Of a DNA stretch of 57,201 nt, positions 29,736-38,875 are shown piece by piece. Every line of letters starts with the position of its first letter. Position 1 is the stretch's first letter. Location: positions 1 to 57,201 of IMG/VR virus record IMGVR_UViG_3300036766_001162. The stretch is one strand, 5' to 3'. The DNA is from a virus. The position numbers and the translations under genes are program-made. The notes under the pieces are model-generated. The model searched no databases. It saw only the letters and a program-made list of their open reading frames with translations, and had not been told where the DNA came from.

Positions 29736-30034
29736 GTGATGACGGGCGGGGGTGCTGGCGACGTGGGCCGCGCGAAGAGCCCGCGCTTGAGCGCCGGTAT
29801 CCCCGGGCTGAGCACGGTCAAGCTCAACCCGATCTGGCCGAGCAGCCGGAAGAGGTAGGTGGGACACCAGCCCGACCAGGCCGCCACCTCGCTCGAGGTA
29901 CAGCTCTGCATCAACAGGTCCCCGGCCTGGCGGTGCGCGAGGAGCAGCTCGACGGACCCCACGAGCGACGTGAACGCCCCGAACATGATGCTGACCGAGC
30001 CCCCAACCCGGGCCGCCTCGCCCACCGTCGCCAT
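29732..30034 (-). CDS. Small membrane protein of the lysis region, possible holin
   Basis: A 100-residue protein with two hydrophobic segments (VGGSVSIMFGAFTSLVGSVE, and LFRLLGQIGLSLTVLSPGIP) and a Cys-containing loop. Two membrane segments and adjacency to another tiny membrane protein and a lytic enzyme suggest holin or holin-partner. No family signature seen. Confidence 0.5.
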   Translation of the reverse strand: MATVGEAARVGGSVSIMFGAFTSLVGSVELLLAHRQAGDLLMQSCTSSEVAAWSGWCPTYLFRLLGQIGLSLTVLSPGIPALKRGLFARPTSPAPPPVIT

Positions 30035-30043
30035 GGGACCGCG

Positions 30044-30205
30044 TTAGGCCTTCGGGATGGCGCTGCGCAGCGCGGCCAGTCCACCCGCCCCGAGGAACCC
30101 GGCCGCGATGTTGTACTGCTCATCGGTCACGTAGCCGAGCGCATGGGCCCCAGTGAGCACGGCCAGCAGGACCGCCACGATGTACGTCTTGTAGTTCTTC
30201 AACAT
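30044..30205 (-). CDS. Small holin-like membrane protein
   Basis: A 53-residue protein: MLKNYKTYIVAVLLAVLTGA, HALGYVTDEQYNIAAGFLGA, GGLAALRSAIPKA. A membrane segment, a short linker and a second amphipathic segment match a common group of small phage holin-like proteins. GAGGAGG directly upstream of ATG 30205 is a strong RBS. It would form the membrane lesion that frees the lytic enzyme at 30833. Confidence 0.72.
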   Translation of the reverse strand: MLKNYKTYIVAVLLAVLTGAHALGYVTDEQYNIAAGFLGAGGLAALRSAIPKA

Positions 30206-30297
30206 GCGTCCTCCTCACTCGTGGCGGGCCCGGAAGCCCTACCGCCGCCCATAACCACCGCAGACCCCGTGGCCCCCGAGCACCGCCGCGACTGCGC

Positions 30298-30612
30298 TCA
30301 GGCCGCCTGATCGAGCGGCGTCCCGAGCTTCGCCTTGGCCGCGTTCACCGCGAGTTCGATCGCGAGGTTGACCGCGGAGGCGGCCGCGACCTTCCCCTCG
30401 GCCTGTAGGTCCGCGAGGATCAGCGCCTCGACGGCGGACCGCTTCTCGGCACCACTCTTGGTGTCGTCCCCTGCCACCTTCTCGACGTACAGCTCGGCCA
30501 GTTGGAGCAGCTTGTCGAGCGTGCCCCGGTCCTGGAATCCCTGAAACACCTGCGCCATCAGGCGCCCGGCGGCGCCCATCAGGTGCGCCAACATCTCTTG
30601 CAGCCAGTTCAT
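30298..30612 (-). CDS. Hypothetical helical protein of the lysis region
   Basis: A 104-residue acidic helical protein, MNWLQEMLAHLMGAAGRLMA then QGFQDRGTLDKLLQLAELYV and VNLAIELAVNAAKAKLGTPL. An amphipathic N-terminus could be peripheral to the membrane. Coupled to its neighbour by ATGA. No family recognised. Confidence 0.58.
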   Translation of the reverse strand: MNWLQEMLAHLMGAAGRLMAQVFQGFQDRGTLDKLLQLAELYVEKVAGDDTKSGAEKRSAVEALILADLQAEGKVAAASAVNLAIELAVNAAKAKLGTPLDQAA

Positions 30613-30836
30613 ACGATCCCCGCTTTCTTGCGGCCCTCGTCGAGGGCACGCGCTACGGCGGCCTCGGTCTCGGCGGCCGCCTGGTCTCGAACCTCCTGGT
30701 CACTGTGTGGCGCCCGCCAGCCGCCCCGCACCATCGCCCACGCCTTGGCCCACAAGCCGAGGGCCTGCTTGGGGCTGAGCGCCGGGGTCGACTCTTCGAG
30801 GATGCGGCGCACTTCCCCGTCGCTACCGGTGCTCAT
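30609..30836 (-). CDS. Small hypothetical protein of the lysis region
   Basis: A 75-residue protein, STGSDGEVRRILEESTPALS and LGLWAKAWAMVRGGWRAPHS, then a charged helix. ATGA overlap with the transglycosylase stop and with the following gene. No family recognised. Confidence 0.58.
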   Translation of the reverse strand: MSTGSDGEVRRILEESTPALSPKQALGLWAKAWAMVRGGWRAPHSDQEVRDQAAAETEAAVARALDEGRKKAGIV

Positions 30837-31339
30837 GCGCCTGCGACCTCATGGAGCAGGGCCACCCACCCGAGCACATGCGCCGGATAGTTTAAATTGC
30901 CACCGCCATTATAGCGGAGCAGGCTCGCCTTCACGGGGTCGACCGCCGCTGCCGCTTGCGCGAGGCAGCGCGCGAGTTGCCGGCACCCCGCCTCAATCCC
31001 GGTCTCGGGATCACACAGATCGGTCGGGTACTCGAGGACCATGCCGCGCTCGAGCGCGACCGGGAACATCATCTGCGTCAGCCCGTAGGAGGCCGACACG
31101 AGGTCCGGGTACTTCGCCCACTTCGACAGTCCCGCCTTCGCCAGGTCCGCCAGGATGCCCGCCTGATACCGCGCCCAGAACTCCCGCTCGACGCGCACAG
31201 CCCCCGACTTGCCCGCACTCTCCTGGGCGATGAGCCCGAGGAGTAGCCAACGGTCGAGGCCGTATCCGCCGACCCGCCGATCGACGGTCGGCGCGTACCG
31301 GAGCACCCGCTGGCAGACGGTGGCTTCCGCCGGCGTCAT
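30833..31339 (-). CDS. Lytic transglycosylase-type endolysin
   Basis: A 168-residue enzyme of the soluble lytic transglycosylase fold, cleaving peptidoglycan glycan strands. Motifs in order: the catalytic Glu in LLLGLIAQESAGKSGAVR, SASYGLTQMM (the S-x-G-L-x-Q block) and LLRYNGGG (the equivalent of AYNAG). No signal peptide, so it probably depends on the holin. The ATG at 31339 overlaps the upstream stop as ATGA. In the lysis cluster this is the best endolysin candidate; a virion-associated role is less likely. Confidence 0.82.
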   Translation of the reverse strand: MTPAEATVCQRVLRYAPTVDRRVGGYGLDRWLLLGLIAQESAGKSGAVRVEREFWARYQAGILADLAKAGLSKWAKYPDLVSASYGLTQMMFPVALERGMVLEYPTDLCDPETGIEAGCRQLARCLAQAAAAVDPVKASLLRYNGGGNLNYPAHVLGWVALLHEVAGA

Positions 31340-31764
31340 GGCTTCCCCTCGCCGAGCACCCACGGCCGGGGCGCCTCCTGCTGGGACAGGTCGGCGCCGC
31401 CAGGCACGGCCTCGAGATGCAGCCGCAACGGGCGCCGGGGGCGCACCTCAAGGTCGCGCTGCGCCTGCGTCAGCAGATCCAGGCGCTTGATAATTAGGTC
31501 CAGTTGGATGCTGATGCTGCGGAGCTCCGCGAGAAACTCGGTCTTCCGCACCAGCTCGCTGGCCGGCGCAAAGTCCTTGGTCAGCTCGCGAAGCCGGCCC
31601 ACGTCCTCCGTATTCCGCTGGACCCGTTGCACCAGGGCTTCGTCGGTGCGCGCCAGTTGGACGTAGACGCCCACCACCGCCCCGAGTCCGCCCGCGAGCA
31701 GCCCCGCGATGGCAATCCCGACAGTCGCCCATCCGACGCGCCCCCGGCCTTCGCGTGCGGTCAT
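31336..31764 (-). CDS. Membrane-anchored coiled-coil protein, possible spanin-like
   Basis: A 142-residue protein with one membrane segment near the N-terminus (TVGIAIAGLLAGGLGAVVGV) followed by a long coiled coil (TDEALVQRVQRNTEDVGRLR, LRSISIQLDLIIKRLDLLTQ) and a Pro-rich end. This is the shape of inner-membrane lysis partners (Rz-like), and it lies just before the endolysin. No lipoprotein partner gene is obvious nearby. A holin regulator is an alternative. Confidence 0.6.
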   Translation of the reverse strand: MTAREGRGRVGWATVGIAIAGLLAGGLGAVVGVYVQLARTDEALVQRVQRNTEDVGRLRELTKDFAPASELVRKTEFLAELRSISIQLDLIIKRLDLLTQAQRDLEVRPRRPLRLHLEAVPGGADLSQQEAPRPWVLGEGKP

Positions 31765-31825
31765 CGGTCCCTCGGTGGTGTGGCGGTCATAGTGCTCCCC
31801 CTCCGCCTGCCCCGCGTCGCCACGA

Positions 31826-32788
31826 CTAGAGCGCCGGGTCCGTCCAGCCGAGCACGGCGAGCGTCAGGCCGCCCGTGCCGGTGGTGTTCGTCACCTTGTA
31901 CTGGATCACCTGGCTCGCATCGGTCACGACCGTAGCCTCCTGGGCGGAGAGACAGCCACCCGTACTGAAGGCGCGCCCGAGCCGCCGGCCCGTGCTGACC
32001 GTCGACCCCTTCGCGATCACGCGCACGATGCTGTCGACACTGCTGGTCGATCCGAACTCGGCATACAGCCGCGCGTTCTGCACCCACGGCGGCACATAGG
32101 CCGCGAGGGTGACGTCCGTGAAGGTGGTCGCGGTGCCGCCGTTCAGCGGCGTGAAGTCCTCGTCCATGTCGTAGGTGACCCGGCCGCCCACCTGCGTGAC
32201 GCAGCGGAGTGCGGTCGCCGTGCCCGTACTGCGCAGGGAGCCGATCCGCCGGAATCGGGAGTATCCGGTGGGGAGTGTCGGGGCGGTGGCACTCGTGGAC
32301 GCCAGCACGCCGACCAGCGAGCCGTCCTCGTTGCAGATGGCGTGCAGCGCGTACCAGGTGTTGGTGGCCCAGGAGCCGGCATCGAGCGCGTTGACGTTCC
32401 CCGCCGCCGTCGCGGTGTTGAGGACCGGGGCCGTGCCCGGCTTCGCCAGGTACGGGCCCTGCACCGACAGCGCGTCCCACGTGACCGTGCAGGTCGTCAT
32501 CGTGCCCGTCGTGGAGCTGTGCGTGATGCTGACGTTCGTGCCCTCGCCCGAGTCGAGCAACCCGCCGAGCGGCCCCAGCGTGATCCACGCCGTGTTCGCG
32601 GCGTTCCGCAGCTTCAGCACCACCGCCGTCGTGTCGGCCCACAACTGGTAGGCATAGGGCTGCCCGCCGGTGCTCGGCGCCGACGGGCCGGAGGAGAGCC
32701 GCGCGAGCGAGTCGAGGGCGTTGTTGACCGCCGCGCGCACGTTGGCCCCGCTCTGCCCCCCGGCCACCACCATCGAGTTCTGCGACAT
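31826..32788 (-). CDS. Tail tip or fibre protein downstream of the hub
   Basis: A 320-residue protein. Its N-terminus has the pattern of phage fibre proteins: VVAGGQSGANVRAAVNNALD, PYAYQLWADTTAVVLKLRNA, ANTAWITLGPL. The rest is beta-rich, with conserved Cys at TCTVTWDA, CNEDGSLVG and GGCLSAQE. ATG 32788 follows AAGGGAG and beats a frame open to 32974. Directly downstream of the hub gene, it is the best candidate for a distal receptor-contacting protein. Confidence 0.72.
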   Translation of the reverse strand: MSQNSMVVAGGQSGANVRAAVNNALDSLARLSSGPSAPSTGGQPYAYQLWADTTAVVLKLRNAANTAWITLGPLGGLLDSGEGTNVSITHSSTTGTMTTCTVTWDALSVQGPYLAKPGTAPVLNTATAAGNVNALDAGSWATNTWYALHAICNEDGSLVGVLASTSATAPTLPTGYSRFRRIGSLRSTGTATALRCVTQVGGRVTYDMDEDFTPLNGGTATTFTDVTLAAYVPPWVQNARLYAEFGSTSSVDSIVRVIAKGSTVSTGRRLGRAFSTGGCLSAQEATVVTDASQVIQYKVTNTTGTGGLTLAVLGWTDPAL

Positions 32789-32804
32789 GGGTCTCGGTCT
32801 CCCT

Positions 32805-35800
32805 TCAGTAGCCCTGGGCGATCCAGTCGACGACGCGCGGCACGGCCACGCCGCTATTCTGGACCGAGAGGGTGGCGCCGAAGCGCGTGACGTTGCTGAC
32901 CAGGACGCGGTCGCCCGCCTGGGCGTCCCGAGCCGTGGCCTGCAGGTTCGGAATCGCGTTGAACACGCGCGCAAACTGGATGGCGGTCGGAATCGGTGCC
33001 GGGGGCAGCGCCACGACGATGCCGGACCAGGGGCGCGGGTAGGCGTAGGGACTCGCCAGGGTCGCCATCGCGGTCACGGCGGCCGTGGTTGGGGCGACCG
33101 ACACGGCGGGGATCACCGTCGCTTGGAACAGCGGCGCCGCAGGGTTGAACGCCCCCGGGGCGGGCTCGAGCTGCCCGGCCGTTGGCGTAACTGTCTCGCC
33201 CTTGATGAGCCCGAGCCCCCACACCGCCACCACCAGGTCGCCGGCCTGCGCCAGGGGGGCGGTCGGGCCGATGCTCGCGGTGCCTCCGGCATCGATCGTG
33301 CCGCTCACGCCCTTGGCCTGATCGAGCGGCAGCGTCACCCCGGTCAGGACGAAGGCGCTGGCCGCGATCGGGCGCGCCACGCCATCGGCGCAGGTGACCG
33401 TGAGGCGGTCCCCGCCGACCAACGCGGTGCTGACGGTGGCGAGCGCCACGTAGACCCCGGCCACGGCGGGATTCTGGGTCGGCTGATAGACGGCGTAGGT
33501 GTTTCCGCGGGAGTCGGTGACGCCCATGTACTGCGCGGTCGGCGTGGCGAAGGCCACGGCCATCACCGTTCCCACGTCGGCGCCGCCGACCGAGACCTGT
33601 ATGTCGACGGACGCCGCGTCCGGCTTCTTGACGGGCGTGAACGCGCGCGCCACGCCGACGCCGACGGGGGTGGCGGTGCCGGTCTCGACCCGATCAGGCA
33701 CGTCGACCGTCACCGAGGCTCCGGTCAGCAGGATCGGGGCCGTGGCCGCGCGCGAGGTCAGGACGATCCGGAACTTGACGCCGGCCGTGTTGTACACGCC
33801 GGCCTTGAGCGGCGACCAGGGCCCGAAGACGAAGAAGCCCGCATCATCGACCTCCGGCATCGGCGACCCGAGCTGGGCCACCTCGAGCGCCCAGTCCGTC
33901 CACGGGGCCGTACTCCCATCCACGACGGCTTCGGCATCCAGGTCCGGGATGTCGTCGAAGCTCGGATACTGCGGCACCGTCTCGACCGTGGTGGACGCCG
34001 TGATCCGGACCGGAGCGATGGACGATAGCAGCACCGACTCCGTCGCATCGAGATAGAAGACGCCGCGCGTCAGCACGCCGCCCAGCGTGTCGATGGTCGG
34101 CGCCGCGTCAAAGTCGGCGAGGCTGTCGAGGGAGGTCGCCGCCGCGAGCCCGATGGCTCCCTCGACCTGATCGACCCAGACCGACAGGGCCCCCGCGGCC
34201 GCGGCCGCGGTGAAGAGGGCACCGTCACTGGCCGGCAACAGGGGGAGCACGGCCCACTCATCGATCGAGCCATCGAACCAGGCGGCGCCGACCGCGGCCG
34301 TGCCGATGGCCCAAATCCCCTGCGGCGTCCCGAAGCCCTGCGCCGCCGTCACGTGCGCTGGGCCGATCACGGTCACGCCGTCGACCAGCACCTCCACCGT
34401 GCCGTCCTTGGCCAGCGCCGTGACCCCTGCGACATCCGGCACCCAGCGCAGCAGGAGCACATGGACGGCCCCGTCGGTCAGGGCCGTGGGCGCCAGCGCG
34501 GTGAAACTGCCGCTCCCACTCGCAAGCTTCAACTTGTTCGTGGCACCATCGAACAGGAGTTGTGGGCCGATCCCCGCGATCCCGGAGGCGTCCAGGAGCA
34601 TCTGGTTGGTGCCCGTCGTCTCGCGCTGGAAGGCGAACACGACCGAGAAGCCCTGGTCGTAGAACCGCAGCACGGAGATGCCGAAGTCGATCGCGCCGAG
34701 CCAGCCGGCGGTGGCCGGATGATTGCGGAGTGCGGCATCGCCGTCGCCGGCCACCAACGAGGCGCCGAGGGCGACCCCCGAGGAGCCCATGATGTAGCCG
34801 TGTCCGGAGAGGTCCGCGCGCTGCACCGCGGTCGTGTTCATGCGAAAGTAGGCGAACGGGGCCCGCGAGAGCACCGCATCGACGAAGCCGCCGCTGGCGC
34901 CGGGCCAGCCGTCCGCCGCGAAGTCCCGCGTGACCACGACGTTCTCGACCAAGGTGGCATCACTCACCGCGACCCCGAGAGGCACCGGCGAGTACCCCAC
35001 CAAGGTGGTCAGCCCCGCCTGGACCGTCAGGCGCGCCGCGATCCAGTAGGTACCCGCCGTCAGCACGCGGAAGGCCCGATCGATGGTGCGCGCCTCGGTC
35101 TGCGCCGTGTCCCAGGTTGCGCCGCGGCGGACCTCGTACTCGACCGCTCCCCGAGGGTCCGTGACGGCATCCCACTCGAGACTCGCGCGCCCATCGTCGA
35201 ACGCTTCGCGCGCGTTCACCACGTTCGGCACAGCGCCGAGCAGTGGCGCCCCGGTGATCGTCCAGGGGATCGCGTCGATTGTGGAGAGGTCCGGGCTGCC
35301 CGCGCCGAACGTGTTGAAGGGCAGCAGCTTGAGGAAGACCGTGCTGCCGATCAGCCGAGATTCCAGGGGGATCGCGACCGCGGCGTCGTTCAGCAACGCC
35401 ACCGCGTCGTTGACCGTGTGGGCCGTGATCGGGGTCTGGTGCGCGCCGCGCACTTTCGTGCCGGGGAGCGTGTAGAAACTCATCCCGGAGGCCAGCGCAA
35501 GGAAGGTCGCCGTCGTCGGCGCCACGAGCTCGTAAGCGTCCCCGCGCCCGATGTAGAGGATCCCCTGCAGCGCGGACGCCTGGTCCGACGTCTGACTCGG
35601 GAGCACGGCGGCGTTCCAGAGCGCCAGCGACGGCGCGGTCACCGTGTCGGGATTCGGCTGCGCCGCGAGCGACGAGACGAGGAACCCGTGCGTCCCCGCC
35701 CGGTCGACGACCGCCACATGGCGGTAGGCGGCCCCGTCCTCGGAGAGCCAGACGGTGCAGCCGCCCCAGTTCGTGCCCCCGCTGACGACCAGCAACAACG

Positions 35801-37478
35801 CCAGCGCGCCGCCGGTCAGCGTCATCGGCGCCTCGAAGAGCACCGGCGGATGCATCGAGCCGGGCGGCGCGTTGTAGTCCACGCTGGTGCCCGTGCCCAC
35901 CTGACTCGCGTATGGGGCGATGCTGTGGACGCCGACCGGGAGATCCTCCGCCTCGATCGCGAGCGTCCCCTGCTCGTTCTCGACGATCGCCGTGATCCGC
36001 ACCGGCGTCTGCGTGAGGCCGCAGGTGGCGTCCGTCAGGGTCACCACGTCCATCGGCTCGAGCAGCACGAACTCCCAGCCGAGATGAAACTTGTACTGGT
36101 TCCGGACCGCGATCGCGCGTTGCAGGTAGCGTTGCGCCGTATCGCGCGCGACCTGCTGGTCGCAGATGGCGTGCGCCTGCTCCGCGGGCGCCACGCGGAC
36201 CGGGCCGGTCGCGATGCCGGCGGAGTCCTTCGCTTCGGCGATGCTCGGCGCGTACCCGTTTTGCCGATCGAGCCACTCCACTTGCAGCGTGTTGTAGGTG
36301 TCGGCGAGTGGCGTGCGCGTGATGATGACCGGGTCGACGTCGGCCGAGTCCCGCAGGAAGTCGTCGTCGGCCAGATCGTAGCGCGCGTTGATCTGGGCCC
36401 CGACCACACTGTAGGTCGGATCGCTCACCGCCAGATCGGGCGTGTAGGACACCCCGGTCCGGGTTGATACCAGCTCCGTGTCGCCGTAGGGGATGACCTT
36501 GAGCAGCCCTTCCGACCACACGACGGCGCTGTTGGATTGCCGCGTCAGCTCCTCGAGCGCCTGCGAGGCCGGCCGTTGCGAGTCGTAGAGCGGCGACAGG
36601 AAGATCTCGGCCGCCCGACAGTAGGTGCTGAAGCTGTTCGCGCCCGTGAACCAGTCCGCGAGGCTCGCGACCGGGAAGCCCGCGCCATGGGCCGCATTCG
36701 TCAACAGATCGACGGCGATCTGGGCGGGGTCCGCGTCGAAGATCGATTCGTGCGTGGGAGCCAAGCCGTAGGTCTGGAAGTACGGCAGCAGCCCGATCAC
36801 CGGGAAGTTGAAGTTTGGGAGCGAGGCGTTCGAGTCGAGCGGGACATTCTTCCCGGCGACGTAGGCGATCCCGGGATAGGCCAGGTGCTCGTCGCCGTTT
36901 CCGGGGCCGAAGTGGTAGTACAGATGCGACCAGTAGATCGTGCTCCCGTCGCCGGCGTTGAGATCGGCCGCGACAGGCGAGCCCGGACTCGCCGACACCA
37001 GGATGCCCTGCGCCAGCGGCCACAGCTCGAGCAACTGGTACGAGGTCGGCCATGCCCCGGGATTGCTGCCGACCCCACGCCCGGAGAACGGCCAGAACCC
37101 GGCGTGCGGCGTGCCCAGCCCCGGGAGCGGGAACATGGCCTTCTTGATCTTCCAGATGCCCGGCTCGTAGGCGACGGACCCGTTGGCCCGTGACGCCGAG
37201 GCGAACCCGAGGGAGTAGGCCGGGCCCTCACAGAGCCCGAGGATGACAGACGCCGTGTACGTGAAGCTGACCTCGGTGACGCGCCCCCCCTTGGCGCTGC
37301 CGCTGTGCGCGTGGGACTCATGCGCCTTGAAGCCGTCGACCCAGAGGAGATTCGCCGCGAGCCGCTGCGTGCCGTAGAGGAGCGGGATCACGATCCCGTA
37401 CGCACTCGACTGCACGCGAAGCTGCCGGATCGCCTGGGGCTGATCCCCGCCGCCACTCTTGGGGGCCTTCATCCCCAT
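32805..37478 (-). CDS. Tail-tip hub/host-specificity protein (TipJ/GTA gp15-like) with a ConA-like domain
   Basis: A 1557-residue protein. The N-terminus RVQSSAYGIVIPLLYGTQRL is the signature of tail proteins of the GTA/TipJ type, followed by VSFTYTASVILGLCEGPA. The middle includes a baseplate-like SLYD/PASQALEELTRQS region and Ig-like segments. Residues about 860-1090 resemble a concanavalin/LamG fold (FAYFRMNTTAVQRADLSGHG, GFSVVFAFQRETTGTNQMLL). The C-terminus is a series of beta-sandwich domains. It forms the tail tip and reaches the host surface. GTA-like neighbours (NlpC/P60, DUF2163) directly precede it. Confidence 0.88.
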   Translation of the reverse strand: MGMKAPKSGGGDQPQAIRQLRVQSSAYGIVIPLLYGTQRLAANLLWVDGFKAHESHAHSGSAKGGRVTEVSFTYTASVILGLCEGPAYSLGFASASRANGSVAYEPGIWKIKKAMFPLPGLGTPHAGFWPFSGRGVGSNPGAWPTSYQLLELWPLAQGILVSASPGSPVAADLNAGDGSTIYWSHLYYHFGPGNGDEHLAYPGIAYVAGKNVPLDSNASLPNFNFPVIGLLPYFQTYGLAPTHESIFDADPAQIAVDLLTNAAHGAGFPVASLADWFTGANSFSTYCRAAEIFLSPLYDSQRPASQALEELTRQSNSAVVWSEGLLKVIPYGDTELVSTRTGVSYTPDLAVSDPTYSVVGAQINARYDLADDDFLRDSADVDPVIITRTPLADTYNTLQVEWLDRQNGYAPSIAEAKDSAGIATGPVRVAPAEQAHAICDQQVARDTAQRYLQRAIAVRNQYKFHLGWEFVLLEPMDVVTLTDATCGLTQTPVRITAIVENEQGTLAIEAEDLPVGVHSIAPYASQVGTGTSVDYNAPPGSMHPPVLFEAPMTLTGGALALLLVVSGGTNWGGCTVWLSEDGAAYRHVAVVDRAGTHGFLVSSLAAQPNPDTVTAPSLALWNAAVLPSQTSDQASALQGILYIGRGDAYELVAPTTATFLALASGMSFYTLPGTKVRGAHQTPITAHTVNDAVALLNDAAVAIPLESRLIGSTVFLKLLPFNTFGAGSPDLSTIDAIPWTITGAPLLGAVPNVVNAREAFDDGRASLEWDAVTDPRGAVEYEVRRGATWDTAQTEARTIDRAFRVLTAGTYWIAARLTVQAGLTTLVGYSPVPLGVAVSDATLVENVVVTRDFAADGWPGASGGFVDAVLSRAPFAYFRMNTTAVQRADLSGHGYIMGSSGVALGASLVAGDGDAALRNHPATAGWLGAIDFGISVLRFYDQGFSVVFAFQRETTGTNQMLLDASGIAGIGPQLLFDGATNKLKLASGSGSFTALAPTALTDGAVHVLLLRWVPDVAGVTALAKDGTVEVLVDGVTVIGPAHVTAAQGFGTPQGIWAIGTAAVGAAWFDGSIDEWAVLPLLPASDGALFTAAAAAGALSVWVDQVEGAIGLAAATSLDSLADFDAAPTIDTLGGVLTRGVFYLDATESVLLSSIAPVRITASTTVETVPQYPSFDDIPDLDAEAVVDGSTAPWTDWALEVAQLGSPMPEVDDAGFFVFGPWSPLKAGVYNTAGVKFRIVLTSRAATAPILLTGASVTVDVPDRVETGTATPVGVGVARAFTPVKKPDAASVDIQVSVGGADVGTVMAVAFATPTAQYMGVTDSRGNTYAVYQPTQNPAVAGVYVALATVSTALVGGDRLTVTCADGVARPIAASAFVLTGVTLPLDQAKGVSGTIDAGGTASIGPTAPLAQAGDLVVAVWGLGLIKGETVTPTAGQLEPAPGAFNPAAPLFQATVIPAVSVAPTTAAVTAMATLASPYAYPRPWSGIVVALPPAPIPTAIQFARVFNAIPNLQATARDAQAGDRVLVSNVTRFGATLSVQNSGVAVPRVVDWIAQGY

Positions 37479-37481
37479 AGG

Positions 37482-37904
37482 CTAGCCTCGCACCCGCCAG
37501 GCGCCCGCGTAGCGGTGCGCGAGCTCGCCCGAGGTGGCACTCCCCACCGTCACGCCGCTATCGGGGTCCGCATGCAGGATCGCGGGCCAGACCGTGACGA
37601 TGCCCAGATGGGCGCGCGCCGCCCGGCCCACTTGGAAGCAGGCCAAGTCTCCGGGCTGGGGGGTCATCGGCACCGGGTCGCAGTAGCGGGCGAGCCACGC
37701 CTCGAAGCGCCCCTCGTTCCGGTGGAGGAACCACGTGGGCGCATAGGCCGCCGGGTCGCCATCCGGGACCAGGCCGATCGCCTGGAGCACGCGGAGCACG
37801 AACATGCCGCAATCGGCGCCCTGCCCTCGGACGCCAGCGCCATGGCGGAAGGGCGTCCCCAGCCAGGTCTCCGCCTCGGCGACGATGCGCTCGCCCGTCG
37901 TCAC
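37482..37904 (-). CDS. NlpC/P60 family peptidase of the tail tip
   Basis: A 140-residue protein with the NlpC/P60 fold: ERIVAEAETWLGTPFRHGAG, then RGQGADCGMFVLRVLQAIGL with the nucleophile Cys, and GRAARAHLGIVTVWP with the catalytic His. The Cys normally followed by S is C-G here. In GTA-like and lambda-like tails this enzyme lies between the DUF2163 and hub genes and cuts peptidoglycan during entry. Start is GTG 37904 in a GTGA overlap; the longer frame from 37976 is out-of-gene. Confidence 0.88.
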   Translation of the reverse strand: MTTGERIVAEAETWLGTPFRHGAGVRGQGADCGMFVLRVLQAIGLVPDGDPAAYAPTWFLHRNEGRFEAWLARYCDPVPMTPQPGDLACFQVGRAARAHLGIVTVWPAILHADPDSGVTVGSATSGELAHRYAGAWRVRG

Positions 37905-38875
37905 AGCGCGTTGTCCGGCTGCGGGATGTACGGCTGACCGCGGAAGTTGCCCCGGTTGTCGAACTTCGCGACGCACGTGGCGACTTGCTTGTCGCAGCCG
38001 GCCTGGAGCACGACGGCCTGGGTATTCGGAAGCGCGAACGGCAACGGCTGAATGAGCGAGACCACGGCCCCCACGTGGCGCTTGATCGTGCGGCGGAGCC
38101 CCCGGAAGGCGCCCGCGGAGACCTCGAGATAGCCCAAGTCGAAGTACCCGTCGGGCTGCGTCGGAGCCGATGCCAGTGTGATGCTGAGCACCGTGCTGCT
38201 CGCCGCCACCACGGTCCCGCTGGCCTGGAAGCTCTGGCCGCCCGCGCTCCCCGTCTTCGACAAGTTGCAGATGCCGTCGTAAAGGCTATTCGCGCAGCCC
38301 GGCTGGTAGGTGTTCCGCGGGATCGGCGCGCGGAGTTGCTCCAGTCCCGACGCCATCGTCAGCACGGCCTTCGTTCGCTGCACCTCGATGTCGCGGACTT
38401 GGCCCGCGAAGAGCGTCACCGCGCCCAGGCTCGGATCGATCGGCGTGCCCCAGACGGGCGGCGTGGCGAGATACAGGCGCCGGAGCGTGAAGGCCGCACC
38501 ATCGAAGAGGCCGCGCTGGATCGCTTGGAGGATCGCCACGGAGGTGCCAGGGATGACGTCGGCCGCGCCCGTGGTCGTCTGTGGCGCGATCGTGACGTCG
38601 AGCGTGTCGACTTCGACCCCGACCACGGTCTTGCAGTTACCGCGGCTGAGTTGGCTCGCGCGCGCCGGGTACGCAACACCCTCGAAAACGAGGTCGACTT
38701 CCGACCCAGCGAACGACAACACGGTCGCCGGGGGCGTGCCGCTCGCGCCGAAGGGCAGCGTGAACTGGTAGAGGTCCACCATGCTGAAGCTGGACGCGCG
38801 CCGTCCCGGCCCTGGGAAGAGATAGGTGCTCAGCGCGGCCGTGGTCTCGGTCGCTCCGTTCCACGCGCGCTTCAC
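37901..38875 (-). CDS. DUF2163/BR0599-family tail-tip protein
   Basis: A 324-residue protein of the GTA gp13 type. It contains SMVDLYQFTLPFGASGTP, AVTLFAGQVRDIEVQRTKAV, then the Cys-bearing block IPRNTYQPGCANSLYDGICN and VLQAGCDKQVATCVAKFDNR followed by GNFRGQPYIP. The last motif, C-D-K-x-x-x-T-C-x-x-K-F-x-N-x-x-N-F-R-G, is characteristic and binds an iron-sulfur cluster in GTA-like tails. GTG at 38875 overlaps the upstream stop (GTGA); no good Shine-Dalgarno site, so it depends on coupling. Confidence 0.9.
   Translation of the reverse strand: MKRAWNGATETTAALSTYLFPGPGRRASSFSMVDLYQFTLPFGASGTPPATVLSFAGSEVDLVFEGVAYPARASQLSRGNCKTVVGVEVDTLDVTIAPQTTTGAADVIPGTSVAILQAIQRGLFDGAAFTLRRLYLATPPVWGTPIDPSLGAVTLFAGQVRDIEVQRTKAVLTMASGLEQLRAPIPRNTYQPGCANSLYDGICNLSKTGSAGGQSFQASGTVVAASSTVLSITLASAPTQPDGYFDLGYLEVSAGAFRGLRRTIKRHVGAVVSLIQPLPFALPNTQAVVLQAGCDKQVATCVAKFDNRGNFRGQPYIPQPDNAL

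Noticed and set aside
34353-36467. Plus-strand ORF of 704 codons over the hub gene
   Set aside because: Shadow of the TipJ-like gene; low-complexity Arg/Gly/Asp composition.
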